6,342 nucleotides of DNA from Pseudomonadota bacterium (GCA_023390695.1 JAEWCJ010000101.1:1-6342), one strand, 5' to 3'; positions 1-6,259 are shown, counted from the stretch's first letter. Numbers and translations are program-made. The notes: a model not told the origin generated them from the sequence alone.

Positions 1-840
1 GGCGTGGTGCATGACTATGTCGGCGGGCTCGCCGATCTCGAAGCCCGGCGCGTGCGGTTTATCGGCGACCCCGCACTCCGCATCGCCGAAGATTATCTGC
101 GCATCCTGCGATTCTTCCGCTTTCACGCCGCCTATGGCGAAGGTCTGCCGGATGCGGAAGGCTTGCACGCCTGCATTGCCGCGCGGGCCGGGCTTGGCAG
201 CCTGTCGCGTGAGCGGGTGCGAATGGAATTGTTCAAACTGCTCACGGCACCGCATGCCGTCCCGGCATTGGCTGTAATGTCGGAAGCGGGATTGCTGACG
301 TCGCTGCTTGGCGGCGTCCCGCTTCTCGCTTCACTGAGCAACATGATGAAGGTGGAAAACGCAATCGGCCTCGACGCCGATCCCGTGCGCCGCCTCGGCG
401 CCTTGGCTGTGATCCTCCTGGAAGACGCGGACCGCCTGACGCAACGATTGCGCCTCGCCAATGCCGAGCATGACCGCCTGGCCGCGATGAGCGACGGCTG
501 GTGGCGGATTTCTGCGCAATCGTCGATGAGGCACATGCGCGCCCTGCTCTATCGGTTGCGTACCGAGTTCTTCATTGATCGTGTGCTGATGGCCTGGAGC
601 CGCGCACCGGAAAGTCTGTCGGACACGCACTGGCAGGAAATCGCCGGCCTGCCACGGCATTGGACGCCGCCGGATTTTCCGATCAAGGCTGCGGACGTCA
701 TGGCGCGCGGCGTTGCGCGAGGTCCGTCGTTGGGACAGGTCCTGCGCGCGGCTGAAGAGGCATGGATTGCCGCCGACTTTCCAAGCGACAAGCAATCGCT
801 GGACGCAATACTCGACGCCGCGCTCCCAGCTGCGGAATAG
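1..840 (+). CDS. cca: CCA tRNA nucleotidyltransferase (5'-truncated by window edge)
   Basis: This is the C-terminal 279 residues of a class II nucleotidyltransferase that adds or repairs the 3' CCA end of tRNAs using CTP and ATP, in the cytoplasm. The reading frame is open from base 1, so the true start and the catalytic head with its metal-binding Asp pair lie upstream of the window; family members are roughly 400-420 residues. Visible family motifs are the end of the head/neck region (DYVGGLADL near residues 5-13, then VRFIGDP), the highly conserved EDYLRILRFFRF (30-41), and SRERVRMELFKLL (69-81), which matches the neck motif that helps select nucleotides. The remainder is the helical body and tail that bind tRNA. 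It ends at TAG just before a strong terminator. A bacterial poly(A) polymerase (PcnB) is the main alternative because the families share these motifs, but in alphaproteobacteria this form is normally the CCA enzyme. Confidence 0.9.
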   Translation, partial: GVVHDYVGGLADLEARRVRFIGDPALRIAEDYLRILRFFRFHAAYGEGLPDAEGLHACIAARAGLGSLSRERVRMELFKLLTAPHAVPALAVMSEAGLLTSLLGGVPLLASLSNMMKVENAIGLDADPVRRLGALAVILLEDADRLTQRLRLANAEHDRLAAMSDGWWRISAQSSMRHMRALLYRLRTEFFIDRVLMAWSRAPESLSDTHWQEIAGLPRHWTPPDFPIKAADVMARGVARGPSLGQVLRAAEEAWIAADFPSDKQSLDAILDAALPAAE

Positions 841-848
841 GAACAAAA

Positions 849-874
849 AAAGCCCCGGCCGAAGCCGGGGCTTT
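849..874. terminator. Bidirectional intrinsic terminator between convergent genes
   Basis: A perfect 11-bp stem (849-859 with 864-874, core GCCCCGGC/GCCGGGGC) closes a 4-base loop, CGAA. On + it is followed by a short T-rich run (TTTCTCTT). On - it is followed by seven Ts, the complement of the A run at 845-851. It lies 9 bases after the CCA-gene stop and 20 bases after the porin stop on the other strand, so it can end both converging transcripts. The longer T run suggests the minus direction is the stronger one. Confidence 0.9.
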
Positions 875-893
875 CTCTTGCAGAGAACCGCAA

Positions 894-1601
894 TCAGTAA
901 TTGGCAACAACCGGCGCCTTGCCGAAACCGCCGAAGCGGTAGTTGATGCCAGCCTTGATCAGGTGAACCTGCGTGTCGACGTCGACCGGCGCACCACCAA
1001 ACGTGAAGGTGTCCTTGCCGAAGTCGAGATAGTTATACTCGAGCTTGGCGGACCATTGCGGCGCCAGCGCCCATTCGATACCGGTGCCAAGCGTCCAGCC
1101 GACGCGCGTGTCGCTCGCGGTGCCGAATCCGGCGAGTGAATATTCGGTATCGGCCCAAGCCGCACCGCCCTTCACGTACCAGAGCCAGGCATCCCACGCG
1201 TAACCGACGCGGCCGGTCAGCGTTGCATACCAGTTGTGATCCGAAGTGAACGCCGTCGGTCCGGCCAGCACGGTGGAACCGTTCGCACCGGTCCAAGACC
1301 AGTCGCCTTCGATACCGAAGACCCAGCGATCAGCTTGCCAGTTGTAACCGGCCTGCAGACCGCCGAGGAATCCGTCAGGATCGGGCGAACCTACGACTCC
1401 AAAGGCGACGTCGTTTGCTTCTTCGCTGCTCCAACCCCAGCCGAGATGTCCGCCGACATAGAAGCCGCTCCAGTTATACGCGGCGACAACGGCCGGCGGC
1501 GGAGCTTTTTGAATCGGGCGGGCGATATCGGCAGCAAGAGCTGACTGCGCGCCAAGGGCAAGGCCAGCGGCGGCCAGAAGAGAGAGTGTTACTTTACGCA
1601 T
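894..1601 (-). CDS. Outer-membrane beta-barrel protein, Omp25/Omp31 porin family
   Basis: A 235-residue outer-membrane protein of the small 8-strand beta-barrel type common in Rhizobiales. Residues 1-23 form a clear Sec signal peptide: a basic MRKV start, a hydrophobic core, and an ALA site before ADIA. A short Pro/Ala linker leads to NWSGFYVGGHLGWGW (about 43-57), the hallmark first strand of the family. Alternating aromatic strands follow, such as WYATLTGRVGYAWD and WSAKLEYNYLDFG, and the barrel ends with GINYRFGGF plus a short PVVANY tail. The start is supported by a GGGGGA ribosome-binding site (1605-1610) just upstream of ATG. The ORF is complete and ends at TGA (894-896) before the shared terminator. 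Members help keep the outer membrane intact or act as surface antigens; its specific role here, and whether it conducts solutes, cannot be read from the sequence. Confidence 0.92.
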   Translation of the reverse strand: MRKVTLSLLAAAGLALGAQSALAADIARPIQKAPPPAVVAAYNWSGFYVGGHLGWGWSSEEANDVAFGVVGSPDPDGFLGGLQAGYNWQADRWVFGIEGDWSWTGANGSTVLAGPTAFTSDHNWYATLTGRVGYAWDAWLWYVKGGAAWADTEYSLAGFGTASDTRVGWTLGTGIEWALAPQWSAKLEYNYLDFGKDTFTFGGAPVDVDTQVHLIKAGINYRFGGFGKAPVVANY

Positions 1602-1799
1602 ATGTCCCCCATTAGTTCGGGTGTTAGGTTCGAGCAGAAGGATTTCCGCTTGTCGTCCCAGATGCCGTGCTAAGAACCAATTGGGGCGAAAGTTCCTCCA
1701 AAAACGTCACTGTCTTGCCTTATTGCACAATCGTTTCTGCTTGTTACAAACGCGCAACATCAAACGTTCTCGAATCCGATGCGCGACGGTGACCAAGTA

Positions 1800-1811
1800 G
1801 TGCAGCTGCAC
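1800..1811. repeat. 12-bp perfect palindrome
   Basis: GTGCAGCTGCAC reads the same on both strands. It lies about 200 bases upstream of the porin start and 590 bases upstream of the methyltransferase-like start. Its size fits a dimeric regulator's operator, but no matching regulator gene lies in the window, and a chance palindrome is possible. Confidence 0.3.
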
Positions 1812-2288
1812 GAAACCGAAACGTTTTAGGCCAGTCCTCGATAAGCAGGTAACATCATCAGGCGCTGTTTAAATCCTGCCTGCCATATTTTGTTATTGGG
1901 CCTGTTCTTATTTGCTGTTGGCAAGTTTATGGCGGCATTTGTTCCCGATGATGTCCGGCGCCAGATGCTTGCACGGGAACTTTGCGTTCGCCGTTCAAGT
2001 TCCAGTTTGATCACCGCTGATCTCGGCGCGGATGGCGAGCCGACATTCGCCATTAGACGTCCGCCGCCCCTACGGCTGCATGTCGGTTCGACGTTTGCGC
2101 GCGCACATTCCGCGGTAATCCGGCCACTTTGATTAGCCGGGGATACCAGGGTTCCATCAGCTGGGCGGAGCACCCCACACATCTGCTTCTCGCGCGGCTT
2201 CGCCATCTAATGGTCGGCAGGACCTGCGCGGCAAATCGGGCTACTTAGAGCGCCTACCTCCCCTTAATGGGCCAAATCCCACCATATT

Positions 2289-2307
2289 GCCCACTGCAAT
2301 TGTGGGC
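2289..2307. promoter_or_regulatory. Small inverted repeat upstream of the methyltransferase-like operon
   Basis: The arms GCCCAC (2289-2294) and GTGGGC (2302-2307) are perfect complements around a 7-base spacer, TGCAATT. No T run follows on either strand, so it is not an intrinsic terminator. It lies about 80 bases upstream of the preferred ATG at 2389, just before a TTGACC promoter-like box at 2318. It could be an operator or a leader hairpin. It also overlaps the possible TTG start at 2287, which argues against that upstream start. Confidence 0.35.
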
Positions 2308-2317
2308 TACTTTATGG

Positions 2318-2346
2318 TTGACCCTCCCCGGCCGGATTGGTTCGAT
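2318..2346 (+). promoter_or_regulatory. Possible sigma-70-like promoter for the methyltransferase-like/metF-like operon
   Basis: TTGACC (2318-2323) matches five of six bases of the -35 consensus. A weak -10-like TTCGAT (2341-2346, three of six matches) follows after 17 bases. Transcription would begin near 2353, giving a leader of about 36 bases to the ATG at 2389. The -10 match is poor, so this is tentative. Confidence 0.25.
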
Positions 2347-2375
2347 CCAAACAAAAATAACCATGAGAAACGGCC

Positions 2376-2382
2376 GAGAGAG
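2376..2382 (+). promoter_or_regulatory. Ribosome-binding site supporting the ATG at 2389
   Basis: A purine run, GAGAGAG, sits six bases before ATG 2389-2391. It is the best Shine-Dalgarno-like sequence among the candidate starts (TTG 2287, ATG 2314, ATG 2389) and, together with the onset of family-like protein sequence, decides the start. Confidence 0.45.
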
Positions 2383-2388
2383 CAGCGC

Positions 2389-3795
2389 ATGAATGCCGCG
2401 GAGCTATTGCAGGAAATTTCCGACTATTGCCGCAAGACCGGCCTGGCCGAATCCACTTTCGGCCGGCGCGCCGTCAATGACGGCAAACTGACAAGCCGGC
2501 TGCGCAATGGCGGACGGATCACGACCGAGACACTCGATCGTATCCGTACATTCATGACAACCCATATCGACAGCGAAGGCGGCCGCCCCATGATCATCGA
2601 GCGCAGCGGACGCACGCCCACGCCGGCATTTGTTCCCGCGGTACCGGCCGCGCCGATTGCCGACAATGACGACCCGCAGCGCAATTTCCGCTTCTTCGAC
2701 AACCGGCAGAAATATCTGCTGTTTGTGAATACCTGCAGCGAGAAATGGGTGGTGGCCAATCGCGTCACGCTTGAGCTCTCGAACATTCATCCCAAGCCGC
2801 CGGCCGTGCGGGTATTCGACGCCGGCATGGGCGACGGCACCGTGCTGACGCGCGTGATGCGCGCCATGCATCACAAATTTCCGACCATGCCCTTCTATAT
2901 TTCGGGCAAGGAGATCAGCCTCGAAGACATCCGGCTGACGCTCGAGAAGATGCCGGATCGTCTCTACGAGCACCCCGCGACCGTGCTGGTCCTGACCAAC
3001 ATGTATTATTCGGAGGCACCGTGGCTCACCGTGAAATCGCCGGCCGCCGCCAATAGCCTCATCTGGCACGAAGTCGCGTTGACCGGCGACACCTCGCACG
3101 ATTTCGAAGAGCAGATCACCGGCATGCAGGATTTCCTTGCGGAAAACTGGAAGGCCGGCGTCAGCAGCAAAACCGGAAACCCGGTTTACGAGCGCCCCGT
3201 TGTGCTCGTGATCTACCGCGAAGACCACAAATTCCTGCTCGATCCGATCATCCCCAGACGCGGACAGGCACGCGCCGATTTCGATCTCGTTATCGCTTCC
3301 CAGCCCTACCGCGCCCGTGCTTCGGCGGAGTTCAAGGCCAGCAAGGTCGTCGCTCCGCTCGCACGCGCGCTCGGACCGGGCGGCCGGCTGATTGCGATCC
3401 ATTCCGCGGGCGACGATCCCGGAATGGAGATCGTCCAGAAGGTATGGCCGGGCGACAATCCGTTCCAGACGGATCGCCATGCCATCCTGCGCGAGGTCAA
3501 GCGCGTTCTCGGTCCGGCAGCACGCGACCTCAACTTCAATACCTACGCCGATAACCGCTCGATCTTCCGCTACGAAATGCATACGCTGCCAAGCGAAGTG
3601 ACGGGGTCGATCGGCACTTCGACAACGCTCGCTGCATGGAACGCGGCGATCTATGTCGCCCAGATCGAAGATGAACGACTGAACGAAGTCGTGCAGGACA
3701 GTCACTATCTGGACGCGACCCGCGAGGTGCTCCGCAAGCATAACGGCCTCTGGTTCAATGACGAATCCTACGTGATCTCGCGCAGGCGCGATTGA
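2389..3795 (+). CDS. SAM-dependent methyltransferase-like protein with N-terminal HTH-like module
   Basis: A 468-residue cytoplasmic protein. The N-terminal module (about 1-60) carries FGRRAVNDGKL (24-34), a short helix-rich segment I recall as a stand-alone small protein or fusion in Rhizobiales and resembling a helix-turn-helix. A Pro/Ala-rich linker follows (about 73-92). The main domain looks like a class I methyltransferase: VRVFDAGMGDGTVL (140-153) fits the SAM-binding glycine loop, Glu175 in SGKEIS could be the ribose-binding acid, FDLVIASQPYRA (298-309) sits where motif IV is expected, and LGPGGRLIAIHS (328-339) resembles the 'LKPGG' motif. About 120 residues separate the second and third elements, an unusually long insertion. 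The substrate is unknown. The frame is open back to 2287 (34 more residues), but that extension lacks a binding site and reads as leader. It stops one base before the metF-like gene, so the two are probably co-translated. The fold call is fairly secure; activity is inferred. Confidence 0.75.
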   Translation: MNAAELLQEISDYCRKTGLAESTFGRRAVNDGKLTSRLRNGGRITTETLDRIRTFMTTHIDSEGGRPMIIERSGRTPTPAFVPAVPAAPIADNDDPQRNFRFFDNRQKYLLFVNTCSEKWVVANRVTLELSNIHPKPPAVRVFDAGMGDGTVLTRVMRAMHHKFPTMPFYISGKEISLEDIRLTLEKMPDRLYEHPATVLVLTNMYYSEAPWLTVKSPAAANSLIWHEVALTGDTSHDFEEQITGMQDFLAENWKAGVSSKTGNPVYERPVVLVIYREDHKFLLDPIIPRRGQARADFDLVIASQPYRARASAEFKASKVVAPLARALGPGGRLIAIHSAGDDPGMEIVQKVWPGDNPFQTDRHAILREVKRVLGPAARDLNFNTYADNRSIFRYEMHTLPSEVTGSIGTSTTLAAWNAAIYVAQIEDERLNEVVQDSHYLDATREVLRKHNGLWFNDESYVISRRRD

Positions 3796-3796
3796 C

Positions 3797-4738
3797 ATGC
3801 CGGCGGCCATCACAGCACCATTGGGTGTTCTGCCCGCAACCGGAGCACCGGAGACGATCCGGCGCATCACCGATTTCCTCCATGGCTTCTCGCTGGAAAC
3901 GACACGTCCGAAACCTTCGGATGTCGAGGAACTGGCGACCGCACTGCCTGCCGGGACTCGCATTTATCTAAGTGCGCTGCCGAACCGTCCACTGGACGAA
4001 TTGGCGGATCAGGCGGCGACAGTGCGGGCGTTTGGGCTGGAGCCGGTGCCGCATGTCGCAGCGCGCAGCCTTCAAAGCCGAGACGAGGCTGCCCAATTTT
4101 TCGCGCGCCTGCAGGATGAAGCGCGCGTCGCGCATCTGCTGGTGATCGGCGGCGACCGCGGTGATGCGGCCGGCCCGTTTGGCACATCCCTCGATCTGAT
4201 CGAAAGCGGCCTGCTGCAACGCCATGGCATCCGGCATGTCGGCCTTGCCGGACATCCGGAAGGCCACCCGCGGGTATCGAATGACGTGCTCGATCGCGCC
4301 CTGCGCGCCAAGATCGACGCCGCCGAGCAGAGCGGGCTGACCGCGAATATCGTGACCCAGTTCGGCTTCGATGCCGGCGCCGTCATCGCCTGGGTGCGAC
4401 GACTGCGTGACTACGGCATCGAAAATCCGGTGCGGATCGGCATGGCCGGCCCGACCAGCCTGACCACGCTGTTGCGCTACGCCCAGCGCTGCGGCGTGAA
4501 GGCTTCGGCCAGCGGGCTCGCGCGGCACGCCGGCATGATGAAGCATCTATTCGGCGTCAGCGCGCCCGATGCCCTGGTGCGCACAATCGGTGACGCCCGG
4601 GCACAGGGCGGGCTTGGCGAAATCGCCGCGCATTTCTTTTCCTTCGGCGGCATCGGCGCCACCGCACGCTGGACTGCGCATGCCGCGCAGGGCCGCCTGA
4701 CGCTGGGTGGCGAGAGCGGATTCTCCGTCGAGCCTTGA
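3797..4738 (+). CDS. Methylenetetrahydrofolate reductase-like protein (divergent MetF family)
   Basis: A 313-residue homologue of 5,10-methylenetetrahydrofolate reductase, the FAD enzyme that interconverts methylene- and methyl-tetrahydrofolate. Its length fits the bacterial TIM-barrel form without a regulatory domain. Key positions by alignment from memory with E. coli MetF: Glu34 in FSLETTRPK (the general acid, Glu28 in E. coli), Asp120 in LLVIGGDRGD (the FAD-contacting Asp120), HVGLAGHPEGHPRVSND (147-163, equivalent to the 'AAYPEVHPEA' segment), and Gln188 in VTQFGFD (the folate-contacting Gln183). All three residues are kept, so catalysis is plausible. The sequence differs from housekeeping MetF at FSLETTRPK, where that enzyme has SFEFFPP, and resembles the divergent MetF2-type proteins tied to methyl-group catabolism (for example chloromethane use). 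ATG 3797 lies one base after the upstream stop with only a weak AGG-type binding site, which suggests translational coupling. The electron donor and direction are unknown. Confidence 0.82.
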   Translation: MPAAITAPLGVLPATGAPETIRRITDFLHGFSLETTRPKPSDVEELATALPAGTRIYLSALPNRPLDELADQAATVRAFGLEPVPHVAARSLQSRDEAAQFFARLQDEARVAHLLVIGGDRGDAAGPFGTSLDLIESGLLQRHGIRHVGLAGHPEGHPRVSNDVLDRALRAKIDAAEQSGLTANIVTQFGFDAGAVIAWVRRLRDYGIENPVRIGMAGPTSLTTLLRYAQRCGVKASASGLARHAGMMKHLFGVSAPDALVRTIGDARAQGGLGEIAAHFFSFGGIGATARWTAHAAQGRLTLGGESGFSVEP

Positions 4739-4740
4739 GC

Positions 4741-4777
4741 GGGGCGGTCAGCCCCTCCGGGTTGATTGGACCGCCCC
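4741..4777 (+). terminator. GC-rich hairpin just after the metF-like stop
   Basis: A perfect 9-bp stem, GGGGCGGTC (4741-4749) with GACCGCCCC (4769-4777), encloses a 19-base loop and starts two bases after the stop codon. No T run follows, so it is not a classical intrinsic terminator. It may protect the operon mRNA 3' end, cause pausing, or work with Rho. Confidence 0.4.
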
Positions 4778-4845
4778 CACGGGACAGGCCGGAAATCGGC
4801 CCGGCGAGGCACCGATGCCGGCTTGCGCCGCCGGCCACCTCGCGC

Positions 4846-4873
4846 TTGTCATGTCCGTTCCAATGTTTAGAAC
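4846..4873 (+). promoter_or_regulatory. Possible promoter of the SnoaL-like gene
   Basis: TTGTCA (4846-4851) matches five of six -35 bases. After 16 bases, TAGAAC (4868-4873) matches four of six -10 bases. The predicted start near 4880 leaves a leader of about 40 bases to the ATG at 4920. Together with the hairpin after metF, this suggests the gene is a separate transcription unit. Not verified. Confidence 0.35.
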
Positions 4874-4919
4874 GTCGACTGTATTGATACGCAGCTCAAG
4901 ACAGGATGAAAGCGTCCCC

Positions 4920-5519
4920 ATGAATAGTGAGACTTTGGACCGGCTTGCGATCCGCGACGTCATCGAGAACTGGGCCGTCTGGCGCGATGCCAGACTTTGG
5001 GACCGCTTCCGCACCGTCTGGCAGGGCGAAGGCAAGATGATGGCCACCTGGTTCCAGGGCACGGCCGACGAATTCATCAAGGTGAGCCAGGAAGGCTACG
5101 ACAAGGGCGTGCGCATCCTGCATTTCCTTGGCGGCATGAGCATCGATATCGCGGGGAGCCGCGCGATAGCGCAAACCAAGATGACGATCTCGCAGCGCGG
5201 CGCCGTCGAGGGCGTGATCTGCGACGTGGTCTGCACCGGTCGGTTCTACGACTTTCTTGAGAAGAAAGATGGCCGCTGGGGCATCGTGCTGCGCCAGCCG
5301 ATCTATGAGAAGGACCGGCTCGATCCGGTCGATCCGGCGGCAACGCTCAAGCTCGACCAGGATTTGCTGATGCAGTTTCCGGAAGGCTATCGCCACCTTG
5401 CCTACATGCAGGCACGCATCGGCTACAATGTGAAGAAGGACATGCCGGGCCTCGATGGCCCGGAGGTCGAAGCGCTCTATGCGCGCGGCGCAAGCTGGCT
5501 CGCCGGCAAGCCGCTTTGA
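4920..5519 (+). CDS. SnoaL-like / nuclear transport factor 2 (NTF2) family protein
   Basis: A 199-residue soluble protein with the SnoaL-like (NTF2 superfamily cone fold) pattern: an N-terminal helix pair, LDRLAIRDVIENWAVWRDAR (about 5-24), then WDRFRTVWQGEGKMMATWFQG, a typical first-strand stretch of this family, then strands around ILHFLGGMSIDIAGSRAIAQTKMTI and CDVVCTGRFYDFLEKKDGRWGIVLRQPIYEKD. The last 70 residues are a family-specific tail. Relatives include steroid isomerases, dehydratases, polyketide cyclases and many proteins of unknown function; a possible active-site His lies in LHFLGG, but I cannot assign a reaction. The frame is open back to 4707, but that part overlaps the end of the metF-like gene and reads as non-family sequence, so ATG 4920 is chosen. 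The nearest binding site, AGGA (4903-4906), is 13 bases away, rather far, so translation may be weak or start-site choice atypical. It has no signal peptide. Confidence 0.82.
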   Translation: MNSETLDRLAIRDVIENWAVWRDARLWDRFRTVWQGEGKMMATWFQGTADEFIKVSQEGYDKGVRILHFLGGMSIDIAGSRAIAQTKMTISQRGAVEGVICDVVCTGRFYDFLEKKDGRWGIVLRQPIYEKDRLDPVDPAATLKLDQDLLMQFPEGYRHLAYMQARIGYNVKKDMPGLDGPEVEALYARGASWLAGKPL

Positions 5520-5541
5520 AATCCACAATCGTCTCGGAAAA

Positions 5542-5569
5542 AAAATGCCCGGCTCACGCCGGGCATTTT
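5542..5569. terminator. Bidirectional intrinsic terminator between convergent genes
   Basis: A perfect 12-bp stem, 5542-5553 with 5558-5569 (core TGCCCGGC/GCCGGGCA), closes the 4-base loop TCAC. On + it runs into TTTTGTTTTT. On - it is followed by eight Ts, the complement of the A run at 5538-5545. It sits 22 bases after the SnoaL-like stop and 14 bases after the flavin reductase stop, serving both converging genes. Confidence 0.92.
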
Positions 5570-5583
5570 GTTTTTGCGGCCAG

Positions 5584-6153
5584 TCAGTTCTTGCCGCTGA
5601 TCTTGCGCACGAACGGCTCAAAGGCGGCGAGCTGCTGCCTGATGAAGTCGATCGAGGTCTGATCCTTCAATTCATGGGTCTTTTCGTCAAATTTCTGATT
5701 GGCGAAGGTCACGATCACTTCCGGCCGGCCGAAGACCAGCGCGTCGAGCGAGACCAGGCATTGCCGCAAATGGTACTGCATGCGCGAACCGCCGAGCAGT
5801 GCGATCGACGCCGACTGCAGGGCCACCGGTTTGCCCTTGAACGGCTGGTCCTTCATGCGCGAAACCCAGTCCAGCGCATTCTTGAACGCACCGGGAATGG
5901 TCCAGTTGTATTCCGGCGAGGCAATGAGGATGCCGTCGGCAGCGCGGATGGCATCGGCGAAGGCGTTCACTTCGGCCGGGAAACCTTTTTCGTTCTGGAT
6001 ATCCGCATTGTAGTACGGGAAACCGGCGAAGGACGGCGCTGCCGTGAACTTGAAGCTTGCCGGCGCCAGCGACGGCAAGAGCTTGATCAGGGCCGCATTG
6101 TAAGAGTCCTTACGCAAGCTACCGCAAATCGTGACGATGTTCAGATCGGACAT
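5584..6153 (-). CDS. NAD(P)H-dependent FMN reductase, ChrR/YieF type
   Basis: A 189-residue flavodoxin-like flavoprotein that uses NAD(P)H to reduce quinones, azo dyes, chromate or similar acceptors in the cytoplasm, usually as a dimer or tetramer. Diagnostic segments are GSLRKDSYN (11-19), the FMN phosphate-binding loop; SPEYNWTIPGAFKNALDW (79-96), the flavin-contacting signature of the family; and GGSRMQYHLRQ (121-131), closely matching the GGARCQYHLRQ of E. coli ChrR (YieF) as I recall it. Length is typical and the ORF is intact. ATG at 6151-6153 is supported by AGAGGA (6164-6169) ten bases upstream. It ends before the bidirectional terminator. In vivo it more likely limits one-electron quinone cycling and oxidative stress than targets chromate; no chromate transporter is nearby. 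The family call is secure, the substrate is not. Confidence 0.93.
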   Translation of the reverse strand: MSDLNIVTICGSLRKDSYNAALIKLLPSLAPASFKFTAAPSFAGFPYYNADIQNEKGFPAEVNAFADAIRAADGILIASPEYNWTIPGAFKNALDWVSRMKDQPFKGKPVALQSASIALLGGSRMQYHLRQCLVSLDALVFGRPEVIVTFANQKFDEKTHELKDQTSIDFIRQQLAAFEPFVRKISGKN

Positions 6154-6259
6154 CTGCCAAAAATCCTCTCAAGATGTGTGTTGAAATCAGGCCTTGCCAT
6201 GCCGCCCGATGAATGCGGTCATAACCACCATTGCCGACGCTGTCACCCTTCGGCGATTA

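Larger units (their letters stand above)
1602..2388. other. Long intergenic region without a convincing gene
   Basis: Nearly 790 bases separate the divergently transcribed porin and methyltransferase-like genes. The porin-proximal part (about 1680-1930) is visibly more AT-rich than the neighbouring genes. Two overlapping ORFs exist, 1890-2132 (+, 80 aa, starting TTG) and 1826-2206 (-, 126 aa). Neither has a convincing ribosome-binding site, the GC-rich third-position bias of nearby genes, or a family I recognise. The + ORF begins with a hydrophobic stretch (LLGLFLFAVGKFMAAF) and could be a gene remnant or chance. The region should carry the porin promoter on - and the operon promoter on +, but I see no clear sigma-70 sites for the porin. 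I see no tRNA or insertion-sequence ends. Confidence 0.6.

Noticed and set aside
894..1601. Possible autotransporter or adhesin role for the beta-barrel gene
   Set aside because: At 235 residues with a single signal peptide and the Omp25/31 motif it is too short and lacks a passenger domain.
1826..2206. A 126-codon minus-strand ORF in the intergenic region
   Set aside because: No clear binding site, no recognisable domain, and Arg/Ser-rich composition typical of non-coding GC-rich DNA. Described only within the intergenic entry.
2337..2350. A tRNA T-arm-like sequence (TTGG, TTCGAT, CCAA)
   Set aside because: There is no matching acceptor stem, D-arm or anticodon arm upstream; it is a short chance hairpin in the operon leader.
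2404..3963. A 519-codon open frame on the minus strand opposite the methyltransferase-like gene
   Set aside because: It is an antisense shadow: the sequence is rich in Arg, Ala, Gly and His with no recognisable motif, while the + frame shows clear domain motifs. High-GC coding bias often opens the antisense frame.
3968..4546. A 192-codon minus-strand frame inside the metF-like gene
   Set aside because: Low-complexity antisense translation with no motif; the + strand encodes a MetF-family protein with its catalytic residues.
4896..5621. A 241-codon minus-strand frame over the SnoaL-like gene
   Set aside because: It would cross the strong terminator at 5542-5569 and lacks family features; the + frame has the SnoaL-like pattern.
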